NCBI RefSeq assembly: GCF_000212735.1
Contig: NC_015510.1
Coordinates: 3,374,315 to 3,438,314 of the forward strand
Source: Haliscomenobacter hydrossis DSM 1100
GTDB lineage: Bacteria > Bacteroidota > Bacteroidia > Chitinophagales > Saprospiraceae
Length of the DNA: 64,000 bases
Direction of reading: 5' to 3'
The translations under genes were made by a program, and so were the position numbers. The notes under the pieces are model-generated. The model was not told the DNA's origin. It saw only the letters and a program-made list of their open reading frames with translations, and searched no databases. This document shows positions 27,576 through 35,584 of this stretch, one piece after another (positions within the stretch are counted from its first letter, which is position 1; each line of letters opens with the position of its first letter).

Positions 27576-28679
27576 ATGCCAGAACCACTCAAGAACATAT
27601 TTTCCCCGCCATTGCTGGAGCCTTTTTCTGATTTAGTGCAAAAAGTTTGGCCTCCCTTTGCGCCCGACGATTTCCTGCAAAAAGTGTTTGATGATCAATA
27701 CGAAAAACTCGAACTCAAACAGCGTACCCGGCACATTGCCCATTGCCTGCGCGCTTGTTTGCCTGAGGATTACCGCACTGCCCTGGGAATAGTGCAGGCC
27801 GTGACCCAGCGCTACATTGATCAGCATGGAGAAAAGCTGACTTTTCAATGGATCTTTCTCCCTGAGTTCATCGAAGCACACGGCGTACATGACCTCGATG
27901 CTTCATTGCCAGCGATTGAAACCATCACCCGTTGGAGCAGTTGTGAATTCACCGTGCGCCCTTTTTTATTGGCGCATCCCGAACGCATGTACGCACAGAT
28001 GTTGGCCTGGTCAAAGCACCCTAGCGCGATGGTGCGGCGCTTGTCCAGCGAAGGGATTCGCCCACGTTTGCCCTGGGGCATGGGCGTGCCTGCCCTCAAG
28101 CGCGACCCCGCACCCATTCTACCGATTTTGGAAAACCTGAAACACGATCCCGCCGAAACCGTACGTCGCTCCGTAGCCAACAACCTCAACGACATCGCCA
28201 AAGAACACCCCGATTTGGTGCTGGACATCGCCAAACGCTGGCTGGGTTTACACCCGGACACAGATTGGATTGTACGACATGCTTGCCGGGGATTGTTGAA
28301 AAATGGGAATGCCCGTGCATTGGCTTATTTCGGTTTTGAAAAAGGGGTGGCGGATGTGGCCGTCGAGGGATTACAATTCAGCCCAAGTGTAAACATCGGA
28401 GGCCGCTTCGATTTTTCATTCCTGCTCATCAATCGAGCTGCAATACCTCAATCCCTACGCCTGGAATACCAAATCGACTACCAGACTCTTTCGGGAAAAA
28501 CCTCCCAAAAGGTATTCAAAATCAAAGAAGTTGAGCTTGCCCCTGGACAGGAAATGGGCATTGAACGGTACCAGCGCTTTCAGGATTTTACCACGCGGAA
28601 GCATTATCCGGGAGAACACGCACTGCGGATATTGGTCAATGGACTGGCGCTGGCGGAAGGAAAGTTTATGGTTAAATGA
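27576..28679 (+). CDS. alkC: AlkC/AlkD-type DNA alkylation repair glycosylase with Ig-like tail
   Basis: A 367-residue HEAT-like repeat protein of the AlkC/AlkD DNA glycosylase superfamily, which removes N3- and N7-alkylated purines without base flipping. The helical repeat core is seen in AMVRRLSSEGIRPRLPWG and ETVRRSVANNLNDIAKEHP, with RHACRGLLKNG closing it near residue 245. After it comes a beta-rich region (about 265-367, FSPSVNIGGRFDFSFLLIN...PGEHALRILVNG) of the size and character of the Ig-like domain that some AlkC proteins carry for DNA binding. That makes AlkC more likely than AlkD. Its stop codon TGA is the first three bases of a 25-bp palindrome shared with the convergent aldolase gene. 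Confidence 0.85.
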   Translation: MPEPLKNIFSPPLLEPFSDLVQKVWPPFAPDDFLQKVFDDQYEKLELKQRTRHIAHCLRACLPEDYRTALGIVQAVTQRYIDQHGEKLTFQWIFLPEFIEAHGVHDLDASLPAIETITRWSSCEFTVRPFLLAHPERMYAQMLAWSKHPSAMVRRLSSEGIRPRLPWGMGVPALKRDPAPILPILENLKHDPAETVRRSVANNLNDIAKEHPDLVLDIAKRWLGLHPDTDWIVRHACRGLLKNGNARALAYFGFEKGVADVAVEGLQFSPSVNIGGRFDFSFLLINRAAIPQSLRLEYQIDYQTLSGKTSQKVFKIKEVELAPGQEMGIERYQRFQDFTTRKHYPGEHALRILVNGLALAEGKFMVK

Positions 28680-28701
28680 CGAATTATGCGATAATTCGTC
28701 A
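28677..28701. terminator. stop-to-stop palindrome between alkC and aldolase genes
   Basis: TGACGAATTAT, GCG, ATAATTCGTCA: perfect 11-bp arms around a three-base loop. The outer TGA on each strand is the stop codon of each convergent gene. The following bases (28702-28735) repeat TCGTCATTCGAA twice but lie inside the aldolase coding region. Confidence 0.8.
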
Positions 28702-29307
28702 CTCGTCATTCGAAAAATTCGTCATTCGAATCAGCACTTCCCCTGCTTCATCCAAGTTTCGCCCAAAACTAAAAATCCCCTCTGGATGTCCTTCCATCAC
28801 AAAAATGCGCCGCTCGGGCAGATCGGTCTCCTGTAGCAATTGCATAATGGAATAAGCCATTTCTGGCGTACCATAAGTAACACCCACTGCAGTGGTTGGC
28901 ACTTTGTGCAACAGTTTTTCCCACATTTTTTGGTGGTGAACATGAAAAACGGCATTGACCCAAGGACATTCGAGGTATACCGCCGCGTGGCTCATCGATT
29001 CGGATGAGGCAATGATGGGTCCAGTGCAATGCAAGAGATTGTTGTCCAGTTCTACCTCCGTAACCAAGGTATAGTGTTCAGGCCCAAGTACCGCGTAATT
29101 GCCTGTGGTAGAACCACTGATGATGAACTGCCCCTCGGCGTTCCAACGTTGGCTGATGTTGCCAAAACCGATGCCGTTTGGGTACGCACCCAATAGCCCC
29201 AAGCCATATAAGCGGTCGCGCCAAAGATTTAAGCCCGCAATGGTACTGGCTGGCCAGGCGGCTTGCCTGTGCCAATTCGCTCGAAATTTGATGTAGCCTT
29301 CGTCCAT
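28699..29307 (-). CDS. class II aldolase/adducin family protein (methylthioribulose-P pathway)
   Basis: A 202-residue protein of the class II aldolase/adducin fold, beginning at an ATG one base after the mtnA stop. Family hallmarks: GFGNISQR and ISGSTTGN (phosphate-binding loops), SSESMSHAAVY with the glutamate region, and the metal-binding HVHH. In the methionine salvage pathway MtnB, a member of this fold, dehydrates methylthioribulose-1-phosphate. In the DHAP shunt a class II aldolase instead splits the MtnA product into DHAP and an aldehyde. Tight coupling with mtnA supports one of these roles; no other mtn genes are nearby, which slightly favours the aldolase shunt. Distinguishing the two needs comparison with characterised proteins. 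Confidence 0.8.
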   Translation of the reverse strand: MDEGYIKFRANWHRQAAWPASTIAGLNLWRDRLYGLGLLGAYPNGIGFGNISQRWNAEGQFIISGSTTGNYAVLGPEHYTLVTEVELDNNLLHCTGPIIASSESMSHAAVYLECPWVNAVFHVHHQKMWEKLLHKVPTTAVGVTYGTPEMAYSIMQLLQETDLPERRIFVMEGHPEGIFSFGRNLDEAGEVLIRMTNFSNDE

Positions 29308-29308
29308 A

Positions 29309-30409
29309 TTACCCTGCAAATAAACCCAGGATACCCTCTTCACTGGCGGTGCAAATACCCCTTTCCGTGATCAAGCCCGTAATCAAGCGAGCCGGCGTAA
29401 CGTCAAATCCGTAATTGGCGGCAGGGCTTTCCAAAGGCGTGGTAAGCACTTTTTGGATGGCTCCATCCTTCCAGCCCCACACGTATTTCACCTCTTCTTC
29501 ACTGCGTTGCTCAATGGGAATTTCCACGAGTCCATCGCGCAAATTGAGATCGAGGGTAGAAGAAGGTAAGGCTACATAAAAAGGCACCCCGTTGTCTTTG
29601 GCGGCAAGCGCTTTGAGGTAAGTTCCAATTTTATTGGCCACATCGCCCTGGCGGGTGGTGCGGTCGGTGCCCACAATCACCATGTCCACCATGCCATGTT
29701 GCATCAAGTGCCCTCCGGCATTGTCGGTAATAATGGTATGAGGTACCCCGTGCTGTTGCAGTTCCAGAGCGGTGATTTTTCCTCCCTGGTTGCGGGGACG
29801 GGTTTCATCTACCCAAATGTGTACCGGAATACCTTGATCATGTGCCAGGTAAATGGGTGCGGTAGCCGTGCCATAATCGATACAAGCCAACCAACCCGCG
29901 TTGCAGTGGGTCAGAATATTGACGGGTGCTCCATTCTTGCGCTCACTGATGGCACGTACAATCTCCAATCCATGTACCCCGATCATGCGGCATTGTTCCG
30001 CACTTTCATCAGCCAGGGCATTGGCGGTAGCCAAGGCGGTATGGATGCGTTCTTCCCGATCAGCGGCACTTTCCAGTGCGTTCATCATCCGTTGAATGCA
30101 GTGAAACAGGTCGACTGCCGTAGGGCGGGTACGCCGCAAGCGCTCGGCGGCTTCTTGCAAAAACGCCCAACCTGCCGCACCTTCTGGGGCTGCCAATGTT
30201 GCCAAATATAGCCCATAAGCTGCGGTAGCACCAATCATTGGTGCGCCCCGCACGTGCATTTCTTCGATGGCTACGGCTGCATCTTCGCAACTGCGGAGTG
30301 GTTCTTCCACGATTTCGAAAGGGAAATGACGTTGGTCGAAAGTACGAACAATGCGTGGATCGGCTTCGTCGAGCCAGATGGTACGGTAGTGTTTGCCTTG
30401 AAGTTTCAT
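29309..30409 (-). CDS. mtnA: S-methyl-5-thioribose-1-phosphate isomerase
   Basis: A 366-residue isomerase related to eIF2B subunits that converts methylthioribose-1-phosphate (or 5-deoxyribose-1-phosphate) to the ribulose form. Signatures: MHVRGAPMIGATAAYGL near the substrate loop, LTHCNAGWLACIDYGTA with the catalytic cysteine, and VIVGTDRTTRQGDVANKIGT with the catalytic aspartate. ATG at 30409 is chosen over an in-frame start seven codons upstream because homologues begin just before the KTIWL-like segment (here RTIWLDE). First gene of a two-gene operon with the aldolase; the promoter lies over the lacI stop codon. Confidence 0.94.
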   Translation of the reverse strand: MKLQGKHYRTIWLDEADPRIVRTFDQRHFPFEIVEEPLRSCEDAAVAIEEMHVRGAPMIGATAAYGLYLATLAAPEGAAGWAFLQEAAERLRRTRPTAVDLFHCIQRMMNALESAADREERIHTALATANALADESAEQCRMIGVHGLEIVRAISERKNGAPVNILTHCNAGWLACIDYGTATAPIYLAHDQGIPVHIWVDETRPRNQGGKITALELQQHGVPHTIITDNAGGHLMQHGMVDMVIVGTDRTTRQGDVANKIGTYLKALAAKDNGVPFYVALPSSTLDLNLRDGLVEIPIEQRSEEEVKYVWGWKDGAIQKVLTTPLESPAANYGFDVTPARLITGLITERGICTASEEGILGLFAG

Positions 30410-30455
30410 GTGTAAAATTTCAGGCCTCAAGAATAAGCATTAATCAACTGCTAAA

Positions 30456-30484
30456 CAAACTTACACCGAGCCCAATTCCACCAA
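30456..30484 (-). promoter_or_regulatory. promoter of the mtnA-aldolase operon
   Basis: On the minus strand TTG (30484-30482), 18 bp, then TAAGTTTG (30463-30456), a TAnnTTTG match. It overlaps the TAA stop of the upstream lacI-type gene, so the operon need not depend on lacI transcription. The leader would be about 40 bases. Confidence 0.55.
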
Positions 30485-31456
30485 TCTACAATCCAGCTGT
30501 ACGTGAATGGGATTTTTTATTTCTTCCCGAATGACGCCCAAAAGTAAACGAGCCGCATTGGCACCCACCTCAAAACCAGAATGGCGGATATGGGTGATTT
30601 TGGGATTGTAAAACTCCGGTGCAAACCCGTCGCTGATGGCAATGATGGCGATCTCCTCGGGAATACGCAAACGCTTTTGCTCAATGGCCTGCACCGCTCC
30701 GACCATTAATTCATCCGACATGGTGAAAAACGCCGAAATTTGGTGCTGTTCCATCATTTTCAAGGCCATTTGGCTGCCTTGCTCACTATCTTGGGCAAAA
30801 GCAGTAAGACTCTCTTCAAAAGGAATCCCCAATTCCTGTAAAGCCTGTTTGAATCCCCTGAAGCGTTCACGGGTGATGTTCAATTTGGGATCGCCAAATA
30901 GACCTCCAATGCGCCAGTGGCCTTTTTCGGCCAAATGCCGAATGGCTTGCCGAGTGATGGCTACATCATCAACGGTAACGGAACAAGAATGGTTTTGCGT
31001 CAGTACCCGATCAAAAAACACCACGGGCACTCTTTGATCCAGGAGGGGGGCAAAATGGTCCAGCGCTTGTGCTTCAGCTGCCAATGAAACCAATACGCCT
31101 TCTACGGCCAATTGTCGGCAAATTTGTACGTTTTGTTGCTCGCGGATCAGGGTATTATTGGATTGTAAAATGATCAGGTGGTACCCGTTGGCATATACCT
31201 CTTGTTCAATGGCCCTAAAAACCGAGGGGTTAAAAAACATGTTCATTTCCGAAACCAGTAGGGCGATCAAGCCACTATGCCTTCTGCGTAAATTTACTGC
31301 CAGTTGATTGGGGGCATAACCCAATTCCTGGGCGAGTTCCTGCACCCGATTGCGGGTCTCTGGACTCACGTCCGGATGGTTATTTAGTGCTCTGGATACC
31401 GTAGAAGGGTTGAGCTGCAACAATCTGGCAATGTCTGTTATGGTGGGACGATTCAT
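30461..31456 (-). CDS. LacI family transcriptional regulator
   Basis: A 331-residue repressor. The LacI helix-turn-helix is intact (TITDIARLLQLNPSTVSRAL, residues about 4-23, then hinge region APNQLAVNLRRR). The effector domain is periplasmic-binding-protein-like: GLIALLVSEMNMFFNPSVF, VPVVFFDRVL, GHWRIGGLFGD, AFFTMSDELMVGAVQAIE. Sugar ligand unknown. ATG at 31456 gives the usual LacI-family N terminus. A perfect GCAAACGTTTGC palindrome 89 bp upstream is a probable autoregulatory operator. The gene precedes mtnA in the same direction, but that operon has its own promoter. Confidence 0.92.
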   Translation of the reverse strand: MNRPTITDIARLLQLNPSTVSRALNNHPDVSPETRNRVQELAQELGYAPNQLAVNLRRRHSGLIALLVSEMNMFFNPSVFRAIEQEVYANGYHLIILQSNNTLIREQQNVQICRQLAVEGVLVSLAAEAQALDHFAPLLDQRVPVVFFDRVLTQNHSCSVTVDDVAITRQAIRHLAEKGHWRIGGLFGDPKLNITRERFRGFKQALQELGIPFEESLTAFAQDSEQGSQMALKMMEQHQISAFFTMSDELMVGAVQAIEQKRLRIPEEIAIIAISDGFAPEFYNPKITHIRHSGFEVGANAARLLLGVIREEIKNPIHVQLDCRLVELGSV

Positions 31457-31544
31457 GCAAATGAAGTATTGTTCGGTCAATCAAGGGGTACTCCCAATAT
31501 ATCACAGGAAAAAATTCTCCTTAAAAGTAAAAATTTTTTCCACA

Positions 31545-31556
31545 GCAAACGTTTGC
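31545..31556. promoter_or_regulatory. LacI-type operator palindrome
   Basis: GCAAACGTTTGC is a perfect 12-bp palindrome with the central CG typical of LacI/GalR operators. It lies between the divergent LacI-family gene and the promoter of the candidate RNA gene. A weaker TTGC...GCAA symmetry follows at about 31553-31572. Either or both transcripts could be controlled. Confidence 0.65.
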
Positions 31557-31592
31557 ACAAACCTTTGCGCAAGTAAGTAGCATTTCCAGCTA

Positions 31593-31622
31593 TTGCATAT
31601 ACCTGACAATGCGGTAAATTTG
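31593..31622 (+). promoter_or_regulatory. promoter of the candidate RNA gene
   Basis: TTG (31593-31595), 19 bp, then TAAATTTG (31615-31622), an exact match to TAnnTTTG at the preferred distance. No protein gene follows on this strand for more than 2 kb, so the likely product is the RNA below. Confidence 0.6.
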
Positions 31623-31629
31623 TAGAAGA

Positions 31630-31885
31630 AAATAAAATGTATTTTCAATCTACAGCAGTTCAGGAACTTAGACAAGTTCGTATGGGATGATTTTGAGGAA
31701 AAAAGGAAAACTGCTCAATCGCAGCGATTGTTTACCGCTCCGCTTCAAAAGGGAAGTAAAAGTTGGTAACGCTGCCGAGCTGGAAGAACATGATCCAGCT
31801 CCATCAGGTCCGCTCTTTTCGTATTTTAACCCAGCATTATTAAACCCGGACAGATGTACTGACCAGTCCGGGTTCTTTGTTTTTC
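31630..31885 (+). ncRNA. candidate structured non-coding RNA, about 250 nt
   Basis: The stretch begins just after a good promoter and ends at a strong terminator. It contains several self-complementary blocks: GAACTT/AAGTTC (about 31674-31689), CAATCG/CGATTG, a long-range pairing of GCAGCG (near 31722) with CGCTGC (near 31772) extended by GTTACC-type pairs, a CTTC/GAAG hairpin inside it, and GAGCTGG/CCAGCTC flanking an 11-base loop (about 31777-31801). A 68-codon frame inside has no convincing start context or protein-like composition. Size and isolation would fit a housekeeping RNA such as 6S, but no motif of 6S, tmRNA, RNase P or SRP RNA was recognised. The rest of the 560-bp gap holds the LacI operator and two hairpins. 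Confidence 0.5.
31843..31884 (+). terminator. intrinsic terminator of the candidate RNA
   Basis: AACCCGGAC (31843-31851) pairs perfectly with GTCCGGGTT (31866-31874), a 9-bp GC-rich stem, followed by CTTTGTTTTT. Confidence 0.8.
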
Positions 31886-31980
31886 AAAGATAAAATTTTA
31901 TTCGTTTTTTCTATACTTCAATATTGTTTTACCGCTGTTTATTACTAGCAGGTAATAATGTATGAAACCAGATTCAAGAG

Positions 31981-32006
31981 GAGGAATGCCTGCGCATTCC
32001 TCTTTT
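31981..32006 (+). terminator. second hairpin with T run
   Basis: GAGGAATGC (31981-31989) and GCATTCCTC (31994-32002) form a 9-bp stem with a four-base loop, followed by TTTT. It lies just past the end of the convergent minus-strand hydrolase gene and may terminate read-through on the plus strand. Confidence 0.6.
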
Positions 32007-32020
32007 ACTTTAGATATGCT

Positions 32021-33925
32021 CTAAGGTATTTTCATTGCCTCATAAACCGCCTGGTGCAAACGAGGACGGAGGCCTCGATTCGCCAGTACTGGATTGACTC
32101 GCGAAGGGTAAACCCGGTTGGTAAAAAAAATCACCAAAAGATTATGTTTAGGGTCGGCCCAGGTAAAGGTTCCCGTATAACCGGTATGGCCAAAACTTTC
32201 TGGACTGGCGTCTTTGGCATAAGTACTACGGCCAGGCGCATATTCTAGAAAAGGTTTATCAAAACCCAGTCCCCGGTGGATCTTTTCTTCGGTACAATAT
32301 TGGCAGCGGATGAATTCTTTGACCGCCGACTCCGCAATCAGTTGTTCATTGCCGTACCGGCCATAATTGAGGTAGGTTTGCATCAATTTGGCCAAATCAT
32401 TTACCGAACCAAACAGTCCGGCATGGCCGGAAACACCCCCCACCATAGAGGCACCTTCATCGTGTACTTTCCCATGTAGTAAACTCATGCGGTAAAAGGT
32501 ATCCCGTTCAGTAGGAACGATGCGGTCTTTAGGGAAAAAGCGCAAAGGGTTGTACGTTAAGGTATAAGCCCCAAGGCGACGGTAGAATGTATTTTTTAGA
32601 TAAGGTTCAAAATCGATGCCCGTCCGGTATTTGACGATCTTGGGCATGGTGTAAAAAAAGAAGTCGGAGTAGACAAATCCAGGTTTTTCATTGAGCGGGG
32701 AGGTGTAAATTGCGGGGAACAGCACTTTTTCAGCGTATTTGCGGTGCAACCACAACCGATTGGTGACTTGCAGGTTAAACCTTGCGGTTGAATCAAGCTT
32801 GAAGGTGCGTGGCTTAAACTGAAAATCGCTGATGCGCTCATTGTCCCAATCTTTTTCCCAGGGATAGTCGGCATTCCATTTCAAGGTAGAGCGCCAAAAC
32901 GGAATCCAGGCCATCAGGCGCGCAGTATGGGTCAGGATGCGGCGCATCGACAACCCGGCTTTGTTGCTGCCAATGGTTTCCGGCAAGTATACCCCCAGTG
33001 AATCATCCGGGTTAAAGGTTCCTTCGCCGTACCATTTCATCAGCACGGGCAAGCCAGTGGTCACTTTGGTAATAGAGGCAAAATCGTAAAGATCATTCAA
33101 TCGCACCGTGCGCTCGTTGTCGTAGGTATGATACCCAAATGCTTGGTGATACACTACTTTCCCATCTTTTGCCACCAGTACCTGCCCACCCGGGAAAGCC
33201 CTATACCGAATGCCCTCTTCCACAATGGCCTTGATGCTGTCGCGCAGTAAACTGCTATTAATACCCACCAATTCAGCCGGGGCATAGCCCAGCCGAATCG
33301 CTGCCGGAGTATCCATGCCACTGCCCATCAGGTACTGAGGACTTAAGGGTCGGCGTAAACGGCCAATGGTGCTTACGCCACCAAAAAGCAACTGGGCCGC
33401 CAGTGATTGCCCTTCCTGAGTATCATCCGAAACAATGATGGCTGAGGCTTTTTCAAGGGCGGGTAGTTTATTCAAAACTTGCTGTGGATTGAACAGCACC
33501 AGCACAAGCGGATCTGAGGCCATCAATCCCTTGATCCAGTTGGCATCGGCCAGGTAATTGGGTTGGTCAACATTGGCAGAAACATCTTCAATGCTCAGGA
33601 TGAAAAGGTTGAAACGCCTGGTTTGAGTATTAATCCAGGTTTGGGTCTCCGATTCAGAGGCAAAAGCGGGGAAATTAAGCGGAGTAATGCTGGTGTACCG
33701 CTCTAAAAAATCCTGAAAAGCCGCCTGCCGGGGGCCACCGGCTGATACGTAGGCGATTTGTAAGGTGTCGAGCCGCTGTAAAGGAATCATATTGCCTTCA
33801 TTGCGCAGCAAGACGAGGTTAGACAATGCTTCCCCATAAAGATCCAAAACTGTAGTGGTTTGGGCAAATGATCCCAGGGTCCACATGGCCAGGAAAAAGG
33901 AAAGTAACAGTTTTCTCAACAGCAT
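32021..33925 (-). CDS. secreted serine hydrolase: GH3 C-terminal-like domain fused to beta-lactamase domain
   Basis: A 634-residue protein with signal peptide (LLLSFFLAMWTLGSFA). The first part of the mature chain (about residues 25-215: ALSNLVLLRNEGNMIPL, IILS-like SIEDVSANV, LVLVLFNPQQVL) resembles the C-terminal domain of family 3 glycoside hydrolases; the catalytic GH3 barrel is absent. The rest is a class C beta-lactamase/esterase fold with the active-site SITK in YDFASITKVTT and a C-terminal GHTGYTGTFTWADP. Such fusions occur in Bacteroidota and are likely wall-associated peptidases, esterases or amidases. ATG 33925 begins the signal peptide. It is divergent from the PBP4-type gene, hinting at wall turnover. 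Confidence 0.88.
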   Translation of the reverse strand: MLLRKLLLSFFLAMWTLGSFAQTTTVLDLYGEALSNLVLLRNEGNMIPLQRLDTLQIAYVSAGGPRQAAFQDFLERYTSITPLNFPAFASESETQTWINTQTRRFNLFILSIEDVSANVDQPNYLADANWIKGLMASDPLVLVLFNPQQVLNKLPALEKASAIIVSDDTQEGQSLAAQLLFGGVSTIGRLRRPLSPQYLMGSGMDTPAAIRLGYAPAELVGINSSLLRDSIKAIVEEGIRYRAFPGGQVLVAKDGKVVYHQAFGYHTYDNERTVRLNDLYDFASITKVTTGLPVLMKWYGEGTFNPDDSLGVYLPETIGSNKAGLSMRRILTHTARLMAWIPFWRSTLKWNADYPWEKDWDNERISDFQFKPRTFKLDSTARFNLQVTNRLWLHRKYAEKVLFPAIYTSPLNEKPGFVYSDFFFYTMPKIVKYRTGIDFEPYLKNTFYRRLGAYTLTYNPLRFFPKDRIVPTERDTFYRMSLLHGKVHDEGASMVGGVSGHAGLFGSVNDLAKLMQTYLNYGRYGNEQLIAESAVKEFIRCQYCTEEKIHRGLGFDKPFLEYAPGRSTYAKDASPESFGHTGYTGTFTWADPKHNLLVIFFTNRVYPSRVNPVLANRGLRPRLHQAVYEAMKIP

Positions 33926-33938
33926 ATTTGTATTTTTA

Positions 33939-34047
33939 GGGTTCGAAGTTCGAGGGTTCGGATGTTCGGTTGTTCGGGGTACCAAACGAGTTCCGAGCAA
34001 AGTTGAGGTGCTGCTTCGAACCCCCGAATTTCGAACTCCCGAACCTT
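33939..34047. repeat. imperfect intergenic inverted repeat (GTTCGAA-rich)
   Basis: Repeated GGTTCG and AGTTCGA words on the left (about 33939-33978) and their complements TTCGAACC, TTCGAACTCCCGAACC on the right (about 34013-34047) form a long imperfect inverted repeat between divergent genes. A TTTAAAC triplet repeat follows. Sequence is unlike the neighbouring genes. Confidence 0.6.
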
Positions 34048-34100
34048 TAAACTTTAAACTTTAAAAATTCTTTCGTAATCTAGGCGCAAAAAATGACGCT

Positions 34101-35447
34101 ATGCGCAACTTGTTTACCAAAATAACTACTTTTTTCCTGCTTTTTGCATTGTGTTTGCCTTTAAATATATTCGGCCAGGCTTTGACCAAAATCCAACAAC
34201 AAGCACTGGACAAACTGGTTTTGCAATCCCCCATTTTCGCCCGACATTTTTATGGTTTTGCCTTGTACGATCCCAATGGCAAACTGACTTTATTTCAAAA
34301 AGACGCGGACAAGTTTTTCACTCCGGCATCCAATACCAAAATTTTCACCCTGTACACTGCACTAAAGGTGTTAAAGGATAGTCTGCCTGTTTTGCGCTAC
34401 ACCAAAGAAGGTGCTTTTACGATATTCCAGGGCATGGGCAATCCGATGTTTCTGCACCCCCTGTTCGCACAAGACAGCGTGGCCTGGAATTTTTTAAACC
34501 AGGAAAAAGGTTACCTCGCTTTTTCGGCCAGCAATTTTAAAGACGAGCGTTTTGGCAACGGTTGGGCCTGGAATGATTTTCGGGACGATTATCAAGCCGA
34601 AAAAGGTTCCTTTCCCATTTATGGCAACCTCGCCCGGTTTCAACTCGATTCCAGTTCCAAGAAATGGCGAACCATGCCTGCGTATTTTTTATCCACCCTG
34701 GAATATGATCCCACGAACAGCAGCACCCGCCCGGAAATACTGCGTGAAGAGCACGATGGGCATTTTTTATACAATGCAGCCTGTTTGAGCGCGGCCAGTG
34801 TCAACATTACGACGCCATTTAAATACCGACCTCATCTGGTGTGCGAATTGCTTTCGGATACCTTGAAGCGAAAAGTCCAGGTTTGGAATCCTCCCGTTCT
34901 GAGCAATACCTGGAGCACCTTGTCTACCCCTCTTCCGGATACACTTCTGCACCTTTTTATGCAGGAAAGTGACAATTACATTGCCGAACAACTGCTGTTG
35001 AGTACCTCGGCGCGCCTTTTTGGCGATTTGGACATCAATCGTACCATTGAACATGCCCAGCGCTCAATTTTGGGGAGTAATCCCGATGGTATGGTTTGGG
35101 TCGATGGATCAGGCTTGTCGCGCTATAACCTGTTTTCGCCACGCACCATCGTTTCTACGCTGGAAAAACTTTATCAGGAATACCCAAGCGACCGTTTGTT
35201 CCGCATTTTTCCCGCCGGAGGGGTCAGCGGAACCATCAAGGAATGGTACAAGGGCAAAGATGGAAAACCCTACGTTTTTGCCAAAACCGGAACTTTGTCC
35301 AACAACCATTGCCTCAGTGGCTACGTACGCACCAATAAGGGTAGGGTATTGATATTTAGCTTTATGCACAACCACTACCTGGGCAGCGCTACACCCATCC
35401 GTCGCGAGATGCAAAAAATATTGGAGTGGGTGAGGGACAACCTTTAG
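34101..35447 (+). CDS. dacB: PBP4-type D-alanyl-D-alanine carboxypeptidase/endopeptidase (S13)
   Basis: A 448-residue periplasmic penicillin-binding protein with signal peptide (TTFFLLFALCLPLNIFG). The three active-site motifs of the S13 family are present: SNTK (Ser77, Lys80), the SDN triad in QESDNYIAEQLLL, and KTG in AKTGTLSNNHCLSGYV. GSGLSRYN-like DGSGLSRYNLFSP is the second conserved PBP4 segment. It trims peptide side chains or cross-links of peptidoglycan. Length is slightly short, consistent with a reduced insert domain. It ends just before a 35-bp-arm inverted repeat. Confidence 0.9.
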   Translation: MRNLFTKITTFFLLFALCLPLNIFGQALTKIQQQALDKLVLQSPIFARHFYGFALYDPNGKLTLFQKDADKFFTPASNTKIFTLYTALKVLKDSLPVLRYTKEGAFTIFQGMGNPMFLHPLFAQDSVAWNFLNQEKGYLAFSASNFKDERFGNGWAWNDFRDDYQAEKGSFPIYGNLARFQLDSSSKKWRTMPAYFLSTLEYDPTNSSTRPEILREEHDGHFLYNAACLSAASVNITTPFKYRPHLVCELLSDTLKRKVQVWNPPVLSNTWSTLSTPLPDTLLHLFMQESDNYIAEQLLLSTSARLFGDLDINRTIEHAQRSILGSNPDGMVWVDGSGLSRYNLFSPRTIVSTLEKLYQEYPSDRLFRIFPAGGVSGTIKEWYKGKDGKPYVFAKTGTLSNNHCLSGYVRTNKGRVLIFSFMHNHYLGSATPIRREMQKILEWVRDNL

Positions 35448-35450
35448 GGG

Positions 35451-35540
35451 GAGTTGAAATGTTTAATGTTGAAAAGTTGAAAAGACTACTTCCACTTAGC
35501 GACCATCTTTTCAACTTTTCAACATTAAACTCTTCAACTC
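35451..35540. repeat. intergenic inverted repeat with 35-bp arms (GTTGAAAAG)
   Basis: Arms 35451-35485 and 35506-35540 are complementary at 33 of 35 positions around a 20-base loop. It lies between dacB and the purF promoter, in the same transcription direction, and may terminate dacB. Confidence 0.9.
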
Positions 35541-35547
35541 TTATCCG

Positions 35548-35555
35548 TACCTTTG
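35548..35555 (+). promoter_or_regulatory. -7 element for purF
   Basis: TACCTTTG matches TAnnTTTG and lies 29 bp before the ATG, directly after the inverted repeat. The leader would be about 24 bases. Confidence 0.6.
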
Positions 35556-35584
35556 CGGCCAGAATTCGACAATCAACACATACG

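Noticed and set aside
31687-31893. Possible 68-residue protein
   Set aside because: It lies across stems and the terminator of the candidate RNA and its translation shows no protein-like pattern.
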